A stretch of DNA of 35,103 nt from JAQYVL01 sp964578935 (GTDB lineage: Bacteria; Desulfobacterota; Desulfobacteria; Desulfobacterales; SURF-7), in assembly GCA_964578935.1 (NCBI GenBank), contig CAZOEW010000011.1:1-35103 (forward strand), written 5' to 3'. Below, in pieces: positions 1 through 8,592 of this stretch; within the stretch, counting starts at the first letter, position 1; each line of letters opens with the position of its first letter. Both the position numbers and the translations under genes were made by a program. The notes under the pieces were generated by a model, which was not told the origin of the DNA, searched no databases, and worked only from the letters and a program-made list of their open reading frames with translations.

Positions 1-420
1 GATGAGGAGATGGACAGACTTCAGCGATATGGCATTCCATTTTCCGTGATCATTCTGACCATTGATAATATGGACGAAATAAACCGAAAGGTCGGCCATA
101 TGACGGCACAAACCGTGATGAAGGATTTTGCCACCCACGTGCAGAAACATCTTCGTATTATTGATTTCTGCTCCCGGTGCGGACTGAATAAGCTCATGAT
201 CATACTATCCGGAAGCGACACCGAAAGAGCAAAGATCGTAGCCACGAGACTTTCAGTTGACCTGACCGGACATGAACTTGTCGACATCGAACCCTATCCG
301 GAATTTTGTTTTGCTGTTTCCGCCGGGTTTATGGAAGTTCAAAAGGGGGATACACTTGGAGGGTTGCTTTTAAAAGCGGGATCCAGAAAAGATATGGGAT
401 ATGCTTTTCGGATCTGTTAA
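1..420 (+). CDS. C-terminal part of a degenerate GGDEF-domain protein (5' end outside window)
   Basis: The reading frame is open from base 1, so this is the tail of a longer protein; the first ATG at base 10 is internal. The visible 139 residues follow the GGDEF fold: the 'RYGIPFSVIILTIDN' strand with its aspartate, a GH pair in 'RKVGHMTAQ', the helix after it, then a hairpin. Where an active diguanylate cyclase has RxGGDEF, this protein reads 'SRCGLNKLMIIL', so the catalytic loop is lost. It probably acts as a binding or structural domain, or is non-catalytic. It ends 152 bp before mlaD and may be in the same transcript. What precedes the domain (sensor, receiver) cannot be seen. Family assignment is fairly sure; function is not known. 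Confidence 0.6.
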   Translation, partial: DEEMDRLQRYGIPFSVIILTIDNMDEINRKVGHMTAQTVMKDFATHVQKHLRIIDFCSRCGLNKLMIILSGSDTERAKIVATRLSVDLTGHELVDIEPYPEFCFAVSAGFMEVQKGDTLGGLLLKAGSRKDMGYAFRIC

Positions 421-571
421 ATCGGAATGGATCAGATCGGCATCTCTTTATGCCCAGGATATTTTTTGTCACGGATAGAGAGACCGCCTGAGTCGTATGA
501 CTCAGTCTGCCTCCGAACAATGCATCGAGTATAATAAAGATAAACTTGTTTTCCAGTCCGTGGGAGGAGAC

Positions 572-1018
572 ATGAGAAAAGTTTCAACTGAAACAGCGGT
601 TGGTTTATTTGTTCTTGCAGGCATTATCTGCGTCGGATACCTGACAATTCGCCTCGGAAAAATGGAGATTCTCGGAAGCAACACCTATACGGTCTATGGG
701 CGATTTGAATCTGTCACGGGGCTCACAAAAGGCGCCGGTGTAGAAATGGCCGGTGTTCAGATCGGGCAGGTTTCGGATATCAAGCTTGATAAGGAACGAT
801 ATGTGGCTGTTGTGGCGATGAAGATCGAAAAAGGGATTCAACTTACCGATGATGTTATCGCGTCATTAAAAACAGCAGGCCTGATCGGAGATAAGTTTAT
901 TAAGCTTACTCCGGGAGGATCGGACATCATACTCAAGGATGGGGATATAATAACCGAAACGGAATCAGGGGTTGACCTGGAAGAATTAATAAGCAAATAT
1001 GTTTTTGGCAAGGTTTGA
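572..1018 (+). CDS. mlaD: MlaD-type MCE-domain lipid-transport protein
   Basis: This is the periplasmic, inner-membrane-anchored substrate-binding subunit of the Mla phospholipid ABC transporter. The start at 572 is chosen because GGAGGAGA lies just upstream; an earlier in-frame start at 497 has no ribosome site. The 148-residue product has one N-terminal membrane anchor (about residues 9-26, 'VGLFVLAGIICVGYLTIRL') followed by a single MCE domain: 'YTVYGRFESVTGLTKGAGVEMAGVQIG' region, then 'IASLKTAGLIGDKFIKLTPGG', which is the typical MCE ending. It is shorter than E. coli MlaD (about 183 residues) and lacks most of the C-terminal helix. mlaC and mlaA follow; the permease and ATPase genes (mlaE, mlaF) are not in the window and probably lie upstream. 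Confidence 0.9.
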   Translation: MRKVSTETAVGLFVLAGIICVGYLTIRLGKMEILGSNTYTVYGRFESVTGLTKGAGVEMAGVQIGQVSDIKLDKERYVAVVAMKIEKGIQLTDDVIASLKTAGLIGDKFIKLTPGGSDIILKDGDIITETESGVDLEELISKYVFGKV

Positions 1019-1072
1019 TTGAACCCTATGCAGGTTTGTTTCCCCCTGATACAATAAAAAACTTGGAGGATT

Positions 1073-1693
1073 ATGAGATACCTTGTTCTATTCACGGCAA
1101 TTCTTTTAATACTTGGAAGTTCTTTTTCTGTAGAGGCAGCGGAACCCATGGAGGATCTGAGAGGTCCCATTGAACAGGTTATCCGCGTATTGCAAGACCC
1201 GAAATATAATGATTCTTCCATGAAAGATCAGCAGCGATTGGAGATCATGTCGGTTATCACAAAAGTCTTTAATTTTAATGAGATTTCAAAAAGAGCCCTT
1301 GGGGTGCACTGGAAAAAATTCAGCGTTCAGGAGAGGCAGGTTTTTGAAGAAGCGTTTTCGGATTTTTTAGGATACACCTATTTTAAAAAAGTCAGGGATT
1401 CATACCAGGGTGAAAATGTTGTTTTTCTTTCACAGGAGAAGATGAGTGACAACAAGGCACTGGTTAAGACAAAAATACCCAGAAAAAACAGTGAAATACC
1501 ACTTGATTATCGAATGGTCAGGATGACGGGTAAATGGTATATCTATGATGTCATCATCGAGGGCGTAAGTCTAGTGAAAAATTACAGAACCCAGTTTAAT
1601 CAAATTTTAGGAAAGGAATCTCCTGAGCAGCTTATCGATCGTTTGCGCAAAAAGATAGTTGAACAGCGGGAAAATGATAAAACCTCATCCTGA
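1073..1693 (+). CDS. mlaC: MlaC-type periplasmic phospholipid-binding protein
   Basis: MlaC carries phospholipid between the MlaA complex in the outer membrane and the MlaFEDB transporter in the inner membrane. The 206-residue product begins with a cleavable signal peptide (residues 1 to about 22, ending 'FSVEAAEP'). The mature part matches the MlaC/Ttg2D family: 'IMSVITKVFNFNEISKRALGVHW' followed by 'EAFSDFLGYTYFKKV', and the late 'YRMVRMTGKWYIYDVIIEGVSLVKNYRTQF' region that is the family hallmark. A ribosome site (TTGGAGG) lies 5-6 bases before the ATG. It stands 54 bp after mlaD and 20 bp before mlaA, as expected for one operon. The C-terminus is rich in charged residues. Confidence is high. 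Confidence 0.92.
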   Translation: MRYLVLFTAILLILGSSFSVEAAEPMEDLRGPIEQVIRVLQDPKYNDSSMKDQQRLEIMSVITKVFNFNEISKRALGVHWKKFSVQERQVFEEAFSDFLGYTYFKKVRDSYQGENVVFLSQEKMSDNKALVKTKIPRKNSEIPLDYRMVRMTGKWYIYDVIIEGVSLVKNYRTQFNQILGKESPEQLIDRLRKKIVEQRENDKTSS

Positions 1694-1713
1694 GTTTTCC
1701 CTTCGACCATTCA

Positions 1714-2562
1714 ATGAAAAAGTTTTTCTCCATCTTTCTTCTGTTTTTTTTCTTGCTGAATCCAGCAGGCGCCGTTTCCGTTGCACAATCGGTAAAAGAG
1801 TCCAGCGATGTTTCGGGTGGATTGGATCGCCATTCTCAACTCCCTCCTGAATCATCAGATAATCCTTCCACGACATATTCCGCTGAATCCGATGATGAAG
1901 ATTTTGAAGATGAGGATCTGGATTATTTGTATGAAAATGAAGAAGATGTGCCTGAATTTTATGCTGCGGATCCCCTTAAACCCTGGAATAACGTTATGTT
2001 CCATTTTAACGACAAGCTCTATTTCTGGATTTTGAAGCCGGTAGGCGAAGGATATCGATCGATTACGCCGGATATGGTTCGCATCGGCGTTCGGAATTTT
2101 TTTTCAAATCTTTCCACACCGATTCGATTTGTCAACTGTCTTCTTCAAGGGAAGGGGAACGATGCTGAAATAGAGTTCGCGCGGTTTCTGGCCAATACCA
2201 CGATCGGTTTTCTGGGTTTCTGGGATCCGGCAAAAGCGTTTCAGGATCTGAATGAAAAGGAAGAAGATTTCGGGCAGACACTGGGTGTATGGGGGATCGG
2301 GAGCGGATGGTATATCGTCATGCCGTTTCTTGGGCCTTCAACGGTGCGGGATTCGGCAGGGCGCTTTGGGGATATGTTTTTGAATCCTTTATATTATCTT
2401 GAAACGGTTCCGCTGTCGACCGGGGTTTGGGCATTTGAAAATATAAATGATATATCATTCAGAATCGGCGATTATGAAACCATCAAAGAGGCCGCCTTTG
2501 ATCCTTACGAATCAATGCGTGATGGATACCTCCAGATGAGAGCCAAAAAAGTGGAGCAATAG
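1714..2562 (+). CDS. mlaA: MlaA (VacJ)-family outer-membrane phospholipid-transport protein
   Basis: MlaA removes misplaced phospholipid from the outer leaflet of the outer membrane and hands it to MlaC. The family core is clear: 'DPLKPWNNVMFHFNDKLYFWILKPVGEGY' near residues 87-115, then 'VRNFFSNLSTPIRFVNCLLQGK', 'RFLANTTIGFLGFWDPA' and 'DFGQTLGVWGIGSGWYIVMPFLGPSTVRD'. The 282-residue length is near the family norm, with a very acidic linker (residues about 58-78, mostly Asp/Glu) before the core. The signal peptide ends in an Ala/Val-rich site and has no cysteine, so the usual lipobox is missing and the protein is probably cut by signal peptidase I. No good ribosome site precedes the ATG, so translation may be coupled to mlaC 20 bp upstream. 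Confidence 0.92.
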   Translation: MKKFFSIFLLFFFLLNPAGAVSVAQSVKESSDVSGGLDRHSQLPPESSDNPSTTYSAESDDEDFEDEDLDYLYENEEDVPEFYAADPLKPWNNVMFHFNDKLYFWILKPVGEGYRSITPDMVRIGVRNFFSNLSTPIRFVNCLLQGKGNDAEIEFARFLANTTIGFLGFWDPAKAFQDLNEKEEDFGQTLGVWGIGSGWYIVMPFLGPSTVRDSAGRFGDMFLNPLYYLETVPLSTGVWAFENINDISFRIGDYETIKEAAFDPYESMRDGYLQMRAKKVEQ

Positions 2563-2575
2563 CAAAGGGAGAATC

Positions 2576-3835
2576 ATGATTGTAGAAATTCTTTCTACCG
2601 GTGATGAAATTTTGACCGGCGCTTTGATTGACAGCAATTCAGCTTATATTGCAGGCCGTCTGGTTGAGAATGGAATGGCCGTGGCCAGAATGACCTGCGT
2701 CGGTGACAATCTGGATGACCTTACAGCCACGCTCAAGGAGATTGGGAGTCGTTCAGATGTTGCCATTGTAACAGGTGGATTGGGTCCCACTGAAGATGAC
2801 CTTACATCAGAGTCTGTCGCAAAGGCGGCCGGGGTAAACCTTATCTTTAATGAAGATGCGGATCGATCGATCAAAGAATTTTTCCGTTCCCGAAACCGGT
2901 TGAAAAATCTGTCTGATAAAAAGCAGGCAATGCTGCCGGAAGGATCTGAATGCATACCCAATCCGGTAGGCACAGCCCCGGGATTTTCAAAAAAGGTTGG
3001 CAGGTGTATGGTTTATTGCCTTCCGGGTGTGCCATCCGAGATGCGAACCATGTTCTCGGAATCTGTGTTGCCGGGGATTCTGGAATGGTTCAAGAACAAG
3101 CAAACGGTTTTTCTGATAAAAAAAATGTCCCTGTTCGGTCTTCCGGAATCTGCTGTCGGAGAGAAATTGAAAGGGCTGTCGCACCAGTTTCCCGGAATAA
3201 GACTTGGACTGAGGGCCGGCTTCCCTGAAATTCAGATTCGACTTTACGGCTCCGGGAACGACCGGGAGGATCTTTATGAAAAAATTGAAAATGCGGGAAT
3301 GTGGGTGTTGCGGAAGGTCGGCAAATGGATTTATTCGGAAACCGGAAAGTCCATGGCTGATGCGATCGGCAGCTTGTTGCGCGAAAAGAATGCCACGCTG
3401 AGTGTCGCTGAAAGCTGTACAGGCGGCCTGATCTCACATATGCTGACCAGTATCCCGGGAAGCTCGGACTACTTTCTTTTTACCGGTGTTACCTATTCAA
3501 ACCAATCAAAAATTGATGTGCTTGATGTATCTCCGGAGTCTCTGAAATCTTATGGAGCGGTAAATGAAACGGTTGTCAAGGAGATGGCGGCAGGGGTCAG
3601 AAGAGTTTCAGGCTCAACTTATGGTCTTTCAACAAGCGGCATCGCAGGCCCTGAGGGCGGAACCGATGACAAGCCCGTGGGGACAATTTGCATCGGGCTC
3701 GCGACACCGGAAACTGTTCATGCTCATCGTTTTGAACTGTCATTTGGAGACCGCGCAAGAAATAAAACCATTTTTGCCGTGACGGCACTTGAAATTTTGC
3801 GGAGGGAGCTGCTGGGTATTCCGATTGAGATATGA
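2576..3835 (+). CDS. cinA: CinA-family nicotinamide-nucleotide amidohydrolase / MoaB-like fusion
   Basis: The product combines the two classic CinA parts. The N-terminal molybdopterin-binding-like (COG1058, MoaB fold) domain, residues 1 to about 170, has 'STGDEILTG' and GGLGPTEDD near residue 67. The C-terminal PncC domain, residues about 260-415, has 'AESCTGG' with the presumed nucleophile Ser280 and 'SGIAGPEGGT'. Known members hydrolyse ADP-ribose and/or deamidate NMN in pyridine-nucleotide salvage. At 419 residues it is full length. An AGGGAGA ribosome site precedes the ATG, 13 bp after mlaA. Its stop codon overlaps the start of the next gene (ATGA), which implies translational coupling. 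Confidence 0.95.
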   Translation: MIVEILSTGDEILTGALIDSNSAYIAGRLVENGMAVARMTCVGDNLDDLTATLKEIGSRSDVAIVTGGLGPTEDDLTSESVAKAAGVNLIFNEDADRSIKEFFRSRNRLKNLSDKKQAMLPEGSECIPNPVGTAPGFSKKVGRCMVYCLPGVPSEMRTMFSESVLPGILEWFKNKQTVFLIKKMSLFGLPESAVGEKLKGLSHQFPGIRLGLRAGFPEIQIRLYGSGNDREDLYEKIENAGMWVLRKVGKWIYSETGKSMADAIGSLLREKNATLSVAESCTGGLISHMLTSIPGSSDYFLFTGVTYSNQSKIDVLDVSPESLKSYGAVNETVVKEMAAGVRRVSGSTYGLSTSGIAGPEGGTDDKPVGTICIGLATPETVHAHRFELSFGDRARNKTIFAVTALEILRRELLGIPIEI

Positions 3836-5046
3836 TTGCTACGATAGCTGAATCCTATTCTGTATTCGCCGGATGGTTGATCGATGGAACCGGATCACCA
3901 CCCAGGGAGAACACCCTGATTGAGATTGAAAAGGGGCAGATATGCTCTATTTCAGATCACGCTGAAGATATTCGAAAAGAGAAGCGTTTTTTAGAGCCGG
4001 ACATGATCGATCTATCCGGCTTTACGGTTGTGCCGGGTCTTGTGGACAGTCATGTGCATCTGGCGATGTCCGGATCTGCAGATCCGGACATTCGTGAAAA
4101 TCAGCAAATTGAAGGATTTGAAGATGTCTCCAAACGAATACGGACGCATCTGGAGGATCACTTTTATTGCGGGGTGCGTGCCGTTAGGGACGGGGGCGAC
4201 CGCAATGCCCATACGGTTCGCTTTCGGAATTCGTATGATAAGCAGTCCCAAAATCCGGTATTGATGAGCGTTTCGGGAAAGGCCTGGCATAAAAAAGGCC
4301 GTTACGGAAGATTGATCGGCAGACCGCCTTTCGGAAACAAAACGCTTGCGGAATCGATTTCGGATGCCGATGAAATGCCTGATCAGATCAAGATTGTAAA
4401 TTCCGGATTAAACAGCCTTTCCCTGTTTGGAAAACAAACCCCGCCTCAGTTTACGTTACATGAATTAAAAGATGCGGTTGACCTTGCTGAACGATACGGG
4501 AAGAAGGTCATGGTTCATGCCAATGGAGTAAAACCGGTGGAAATGGCAGTCGCGGCCGGCTGCCACTCTATCGAGCACGGTTTTTTCATGGGAGAGGACA
4601 ACCTTAAAAAAATAGCGGAAAAAGGATTGATCTGGGTGCCGACAGCGGTTACCATGAAAGCGTATGCCGGATTGATGAAAGGAAAGACTGCCGGTCGCAT
4701 TTCGAAAAAAAATCTTGAGCATCAGCTGGAGCAGATCGCTATGGCCAGGGAGTTTGGCGTACAGGTCGCGATTGGGACTGATGCGGGCAGTCCGGGAGTA
4801 GATCATGGCAAAGCGATGAAGGATGAGATGGGGCTTTTTATGGAGGCTGGTTTTTCGGTTGAGGAGATTGTTCGTTCCGCAACGTCTATCGGTGCGGATC
4901 TTATCGGTCTGAAAAAATCCGGACGAATCGCAAAAGGAATGAGAGCCGATTTTATTGCTGTAAAAGGCTCTCCTCTTGAATTCCCGAAACGCCTTCAATC
5001 CATTGAAAAAATTTACATAGATGGCAAACTGATGTATACAGCCTGA
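3832..5046 (+). CDS. Metal-dependent amidohydrolase (imidazolonepropionase / prolidase-like)
   Basis: This 404-residue protein belongs to the amidohydrolase superfamily, in the branch annotated as Xaa-Pro dipeptidase or imidazolonepropionase-like. The metal-site residues are in place: HxH at His74/His76 ('DSHVHL'), His229 ('VMVHANG'), His249 ('SIEHG') and Asp317 ('AIGTDAG'). The C-terminus ends with the small beta-barrel motif 'GRIAKGMRADFIAVKGSPL'. No signal peptide is seen, so it is cytoplasmic. The substrate cannot be told from sequence; cyclic amides, dipeptides or lactams are possible. The ATG overlaps the cinA stop codon by four bases, so the two are co-translated. No Shine-Dalgarno is needed or seen. 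Confidence 0.85.
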   Translation: MIATIAESYSVFAGWLIDGTGSPPRENTLIEIEKGQICSISDHAEDIRKEKRFLEPDMIDLSGFTVVPGLVDSHVHLAMSGSADPDIRENQQIEGFEDVSKRIRTHLEDHFYCGVRAVRDGGDRNAHTVRFRNSYDKQSQNPVLMSVSGKAWHKKGRYGRLIGRPPFGNKTLAESISDADEMPDQIKIVNSGLNSLSLFGKQTPPQFTLHELKDAVDLAERYGKKVMVHANGVKPVEMAVAAGCHSIEHGFFMGEDNLKKIAEKGLIWVPTAVTMKAYAGLMKGKTAGRISKKNLEHQLEQIAMAREFGVQVAIGTDAGSPGVDHGKAMKDEMGLFMEAGFSVEEIVRSATSIGADLIGLKKSGRIAKGMRADFIAVKGSPLEFPKRLQSIEKIYIDGKLMYTA

Positions 5047-5093
5047 ACTATTTTTTATCCTGTAATGAAGAACCGTAATCGAAAGGAGAGATT

Positions 5094-5720
5094 TTGATTG
5101 TCGCCGGATTGACAGGTGGGATTGCAAGCGGAAAATCCACTGTTTCAAAAATGTTTGAAAAGCAAGGCGCTGTGATCATTGATGCAGATCGAATTGCGCA
5201 TCATGTTGTAAAAAAAGGAGAGCCTGCATGGCAGCAGCTCAGGAACTATTTTGGAGATACAATCCTTTTGCCGAATCGAGAGATTAATAGAGCCTATCTG
5301 GGCGATATTGTTTTTAATGATGTTGCCCAAAAAAAGGTGTTAAATGAAATTGTCCACCCCTTTGTTCTGGAGAAGATGGCGGAAGAGCTCAGGCAGGTTG
5401 AGGAGACGGTCCGGGACTCTACCCTGGTAATACTGGATGTACCGCTTTTGATTGAATCCGGAATGCATGAGGGGATCTCAGATGTCATTTTAGTATACAT
5501 TCCCGAAAGGCTGCAGCTGGAGCGCCTTATTGCCCGGGATAATATTTCCGAAGCCGATGCAACTGCCCGAATAAAATCACAGATGCCGATTGATGAAAAA
5601 AAGAATTATGCCGGTATTGTTATCGACAACAGCAAAAGCATCGATGAAACAGAAAAAAGAGCCGCAGAAGTTTTCCGGGCTCTTATGAACAAAAGTGGCC
5701 TGCCGAAACAAAATGGTTGA
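5094..5720 (+). CDS. coaE: Dephospho-CoA kinase
   Basis: CoaE phosphorylates the 3'-hydroxyl of dephospho-CoA, the last step of coenzyme A synthesis. The N-terminus carries the P-loop 'GLTGGIASGKST', followed by 'DADRIAHHVVKKGEPAWQQLRNYFG', 'IVFNDVAQKKVLNEIVHPFV', 'LDVPLLIESG' and 'RDNISEADATARIKSQMP', all typical of the family. The 208-residue length is normal. The start is a TTG at 5094, chosen because AAAGGAGAG sits just upstream and no ATG fits the fold start. It follows the amidohydrolase by 47 bp and is probably the last gene of the operon. Confidence 0.95.
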   Translation: MIVAGLTGGIASGKSTVSKMFEKQGAVIIDADRIAHHVVKKGEPAWQQLRNYFGDTILLPNREINRAYLGDIVFNDVAQKKVLNEIVHPFVLEKMAEELRQVEETVRDSTLVILDVPLLIESGMHEGISDVILVYIPERLQLERLIARDNISEADATARIKSQMPIDEKKNYAGIVIDNSKSIDETEKRAAEVFRALMNKSGLPKQNG

Positions 5721-6060
5721 AGCCCCGGCGAGTTACTTTCAGACTTCGAAACAGATAGCCGGATGGAGGATTTTTTTATATCGTTTATTGTTTGAGAGCT
5801 TTAGGGATCGTTAGAAAAAACAGATTGTGGGTAAAGGTTTTTATATGTTGTAAACCATGCCGCTTCACTGAAACCGTTGTTTACGGAACCCTATCCTGCT
5901 TTTAATAAAAGACCCGTCACAACCCGTTGTGTCCTGCCAGGCATAACCGATCGGATTTATCTGCTTGCTTTAGAAGATGACCTGCGATAAAGAACAAGGC
6001 CTGTGTGAGGGCGAGGAATGTTTTTAGTTGAACCAAAAATAGGCAGGAAAGAGAAAGAAG
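5721..6060 (+). other. 340-bp intergenic region without a recognised gene
   Basis: No convincing reading frame, tRNA or strong terminator is seen. There is a short inverted repeat CACAA-CCCG-TTGTG near 5920-5933 of unknown meaning. The stretch must hold the end of the coaE transcript and the promoter for the radical SAM gene. GAAAGAGAAAGAAG just before 6061 is a weak purine-rich ribosome site. Confidence 0.4.
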
Positions 6061-7662
6061 ATGCGTTTTTTGCTGGTTAATCCGTATTACCCGATATCCG
6101 AAGGGCCTTCTCCCCCCCTTGGTATCGCATTTTTAGGTGCTGCTCTCGAAAGAGCCGGTGTTGAGGTAAAAGTGCTTGATCTGGTTGTTTATCCCTATTC
6201 AAAGACGATGCTTGAATCGGTTTTGGATACATTTGATCCTCATTTTGTCGGTTCCACTGCCGTGACCATGAGTTTTGATAATGCGATCAAAGTAATATCT
6301 GATGTAAAGTCTATTAATCCGAATATTTATACTGTTATGGGCGGACCGCATGTTACGTTCTGCGCCAGGGAAACCATGGAAGCTTTTCCGGAGCTTGATT
6401 TTGTCGTACTGGGCGAAGGAGAAGAGACGATTGTTGACCTGGTAAAAATGTCCGAAAATGGAAGAAAGTGGAATAGAATCGATGGGATCGCTTATCGTGA
6501 TGGATCGAGTCTGTACTGCACCGATGTCAAAAAAACATCCCTGGATGTCGATTCCCTTCCCTTGCCGGCAAGACATCTTTTACCATTGGGAAGATACCGT
6601 GCCCTGAATATGCCGATCAGTCTGACAACAAGCCGGGGATGCCCATTTAAATGCATATTCTGTGTTGGAAGAAAAATGGTCGGTGCGAATGTACGATACA
6701 GGAGCGCAAAACCGGTTGTTGATGAAATGGAATCCCTTCACAAGCTGGGATTTCCCCAGATCAATGTCGCGGATGATCTTTTTACCGCGAATAAAAAGCA
6801 CTGTATTGAAATCTGTGATGAAATACTGGACAGGGGCCTTGAAATAAAGTGGTCCTCATTTGCCCGTGTCGATACTGTCTCGCCTGAAGTCATGAAAAAA
6901 ATGAAAGAAGCAGGCTGCTATTCCGTAAGCTTTGGTGTTGAAACGGCGAATGCGGAAATTTTGAAAACCATTCGAAAAGGGATTACAATCTCTCAGGTAA
7001 TAGATGCCGTAACGATTTGCAATGATGCCGGAATTCAGCCGAGCGCTTCTTTTATTCTGGGTCTGCCGGGTGAAACGCCGGAAACCCTGAAAGAGACCGT
7101 TGAGTTCGGCAAAAAGCTTAAAAAAATGGGGGTTATATATGGCTTCCATTTGCTTGCGCCATTTCCCGGGACCCGCATTCGGGAAGAAGCGGAGGCGTAT
7201 GGGATTAGAATTCTGACCAATGACTGGAGAGAATATCATGCCAACAGAGCGATTGTGGAAACAGCCTCTGTCAAGAAGCATATGCTCGATGAGATCGCTT
7301 TAGAGTGGGAAGAAAATATTAATAAATGGCTAGGCCATCTCAAAGAGATGATCACGAACGGCAGCGCTTCGGAGGAAGAGGCTTTCCCTCTTGAAAACCT
7401 TGAGCGTACAGTCGTCGCCTATGATCTTATGATGGGCGATATATTAAAGGATTACGGTTCATGGCACCATGAGGAAGATCTGAATTTATCCGATACGGAT
7501 TTATTAAAGAAGCTGGTCAGTAGAATCCCTGAGTCTTTTGATCATCCCCGTAAAAAAATTGAAAAAACACTTAACCATTCTAAAAATAAAGGAAATTTGA
7601 GTGTCAAGAGGGGAGAAGGGCGTATTGAATGGGAATGGGTTGATTACCTGAACTCTTTTTAA
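6061..7662 (+). CDS. Cobalamin-binding-domain radical SAM protein
   Basis: This is a class B-type radical SAM enzyme (B12-binding domain plus radical SAM, the BchE / hopanoid-methylase-like group). Residues 1 to about 140 form the Rossmann-like cobalamin domain ('LVNPYYP', 'PPLGIAFLGAALE', 'VMGGPHVTF', 'VVLGEGE'). Residues about 185-400 form the radical SAM barrel, with the iron-sulfur motif Cys194-x3-Cys198-x2-Cys201 in 'SRGCPFKCIFCVGRK'. The last 120 residues are helical and charged and resemble no domain I know. Such enzymes methylate or rearrange unactivated carbons; the substrate here is unknown. No partner genes flank it: a 340-bp gap lies upstream and a convergent prepilin peptidase downstream. 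Length (533) is normal. Confidence is high for the family and low for the reaction. Confidence 0.9.
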   Translation: MRFLLVNPYYPISEGPSPPLGIAFLGAALERAGVEVKVLDLVVYPYSKTMLESVLDTFDPHFVGSTAVTMSFDNAIKVISDVKSINPNIYTVMGGPHVTFCARETMEAFPELDFVVLGEGEETIVDLVKMSENGRKWNRIDGIAYRDGSSLYCTDVKKTSLDVDSLPLPARHLLPLGRYRALNMPISLTTSRGCPFKCIFCVGRKMVGANVRYRSAKPVVDEMESLHKLGFPQINVADDLFTANKKHCIEICDEILDRGLEIKWSSFARVDTVSPEVMKKMKEAGCYSVSFGVETANAEILKTIRKGITISQVIDAVTICNDAGIQPSASFILGLPGETPETLKETVEFGKKLKKMGVIYGFHLLAPFPGTRIREEAEAYGIRILTNDWREYHANRAIVETASVKKHMLDEIALEWEENINKWLGHLKEMITNGSASEEEAFPLENLERTVVAYDLMMGDILKDYGSWHHEEDLNLSDTDLLKKLVSRIPESFDHPRKKIEKTLNHSKNKGNLSVKRGEGRIEWEWVDYLNSF

Positions 7663-7764
7663 CGGCAGTCTGGAATGACTTGCAATTCAACACTTCAATT
7701 TGAAACCCGTTACAGGATCCGGTCATCTTTTTACCCGTGATGGAGATAAGTTATTATTGTTACA

Positions 7765-8580
7765 CTATCCGTGCATGAACAGAAGATACCATTCAATAAT
7801 AAGTTCTCCCAGAAAAATATAGGTAATTGCGCCGATTGAGAGAAATGGACCAAAGGGAATTGCAAATTTCATGTTTTTCCCTTTCACCAGCATCAATAAA
7901 AATCCGACAACGGTACCGGTTGCAGAGGCAACATAGATTGTAAACAGCACCCCTTTCCATCCGATCATTGCTCCAATCATCGCCAGAAGCTTGATGTCTC
8001 CTCCTCCCATTCCGGCTTTTTTGGTAATTGTTTTATATATCCAGGCAATAAGAAACAAGCTGCCTCCACCGGAGAGAATCCCGAGAAGGGAATCTATTAA
8101 CCGTATTTCAGGAAAAAGGATCGAGGCAAGAAAGAAAATCGGAATTCCCGGAAGCGTGATCCGGTTGGGAATAATTTTATGGTCAATATCAATATAGGTG
8201 ATTACGATCAGCGCAGATATAAATGCAAAAATGATCAGCGCCTGTAAAGATAACCCATATTTTAAAAATGAACATAGGGCCAGCAGGCCGGTTATGATTT
8301 CAACACATGCGTAGCGAACGGAGATGGGGGACTTGCAGTGCCTGCAGCGGCCTTTAAGGATGAGATAGCTTGCTACCGGAATATTGTCATAGAATTTTAT
8401 CGTTTTTCCACATGCTGGACAGCTTGAGGAGGGACTGACAATGGATTTGGAGGCCGGTAGTCTGTAAATGCATACATTGAGAAAGCTGCCGATGCACATT
8501 CCGAAAATAAAGGCATATATATGAGCGAAGTATGCTGGAATCTGCTCAAGACTGAAACCGGGGAAAAATGAAGAATGCAT
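7765..8580 (-). CDS. pilD: Prepilin peptidase / N-methyltransferase (type IV leader peptidase)
   Basis: The enzyme cleaves type IV pilin or type II secretion pseudopilin leaders and methylates the new N-terminus, in the inner membrane. The N-terminal part has 'GSFLNVCIYRLP' and two CxxC pairs ('CPAC', 'CRHC') that bind zinc. The peptidase aspartates lie in 'YIDIDHKIIPN' and 'GMGGGDIKLL'. About seven or eight membrane segments are visible. The length, about 271 residues, is normal. The ATG at 8580 is preferred over a TTG at 8592; neither has a good ribosome site. No pilus genes are in the window, so the gene is isolated. It is convergent with the radical SAM gene. Confidence 0.93.
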   Translation of the reverse strand: MHSSFFPGFSLEQIPAYFAHIYAFIFGMCIGSFLNVCIYRLPASKSIVSPSSSCPACGKTIKFYDNIPVASYLILKGRCRHCKSPISVRYACVEIITGLLALCSFLKYGLSLQALIIFAFISALIVITYIDIDHKIIPNRITLPGIPIFFLASILFPEIRLIDSLLGILSGGGSLFLIAWIYKTITKKAGMGGGDIKLLAMIGAMIGWKGVLFTIYVASATGTVVGFLLMLVKGKNMKFAIPFGPFLSIGAITYIFLGELIIEWYLLFMHG

Positions 8581-8592
8581 ATAAAAAACCAA

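Noticed and set aside
4465..5148. A 227-codon minus-strand frame opposite the amidohydrolase and coaE start
   Set aside because: It crosses two real genes on the other strand, and its product has the His/Arg/Phe-rich look of a shadow frame.
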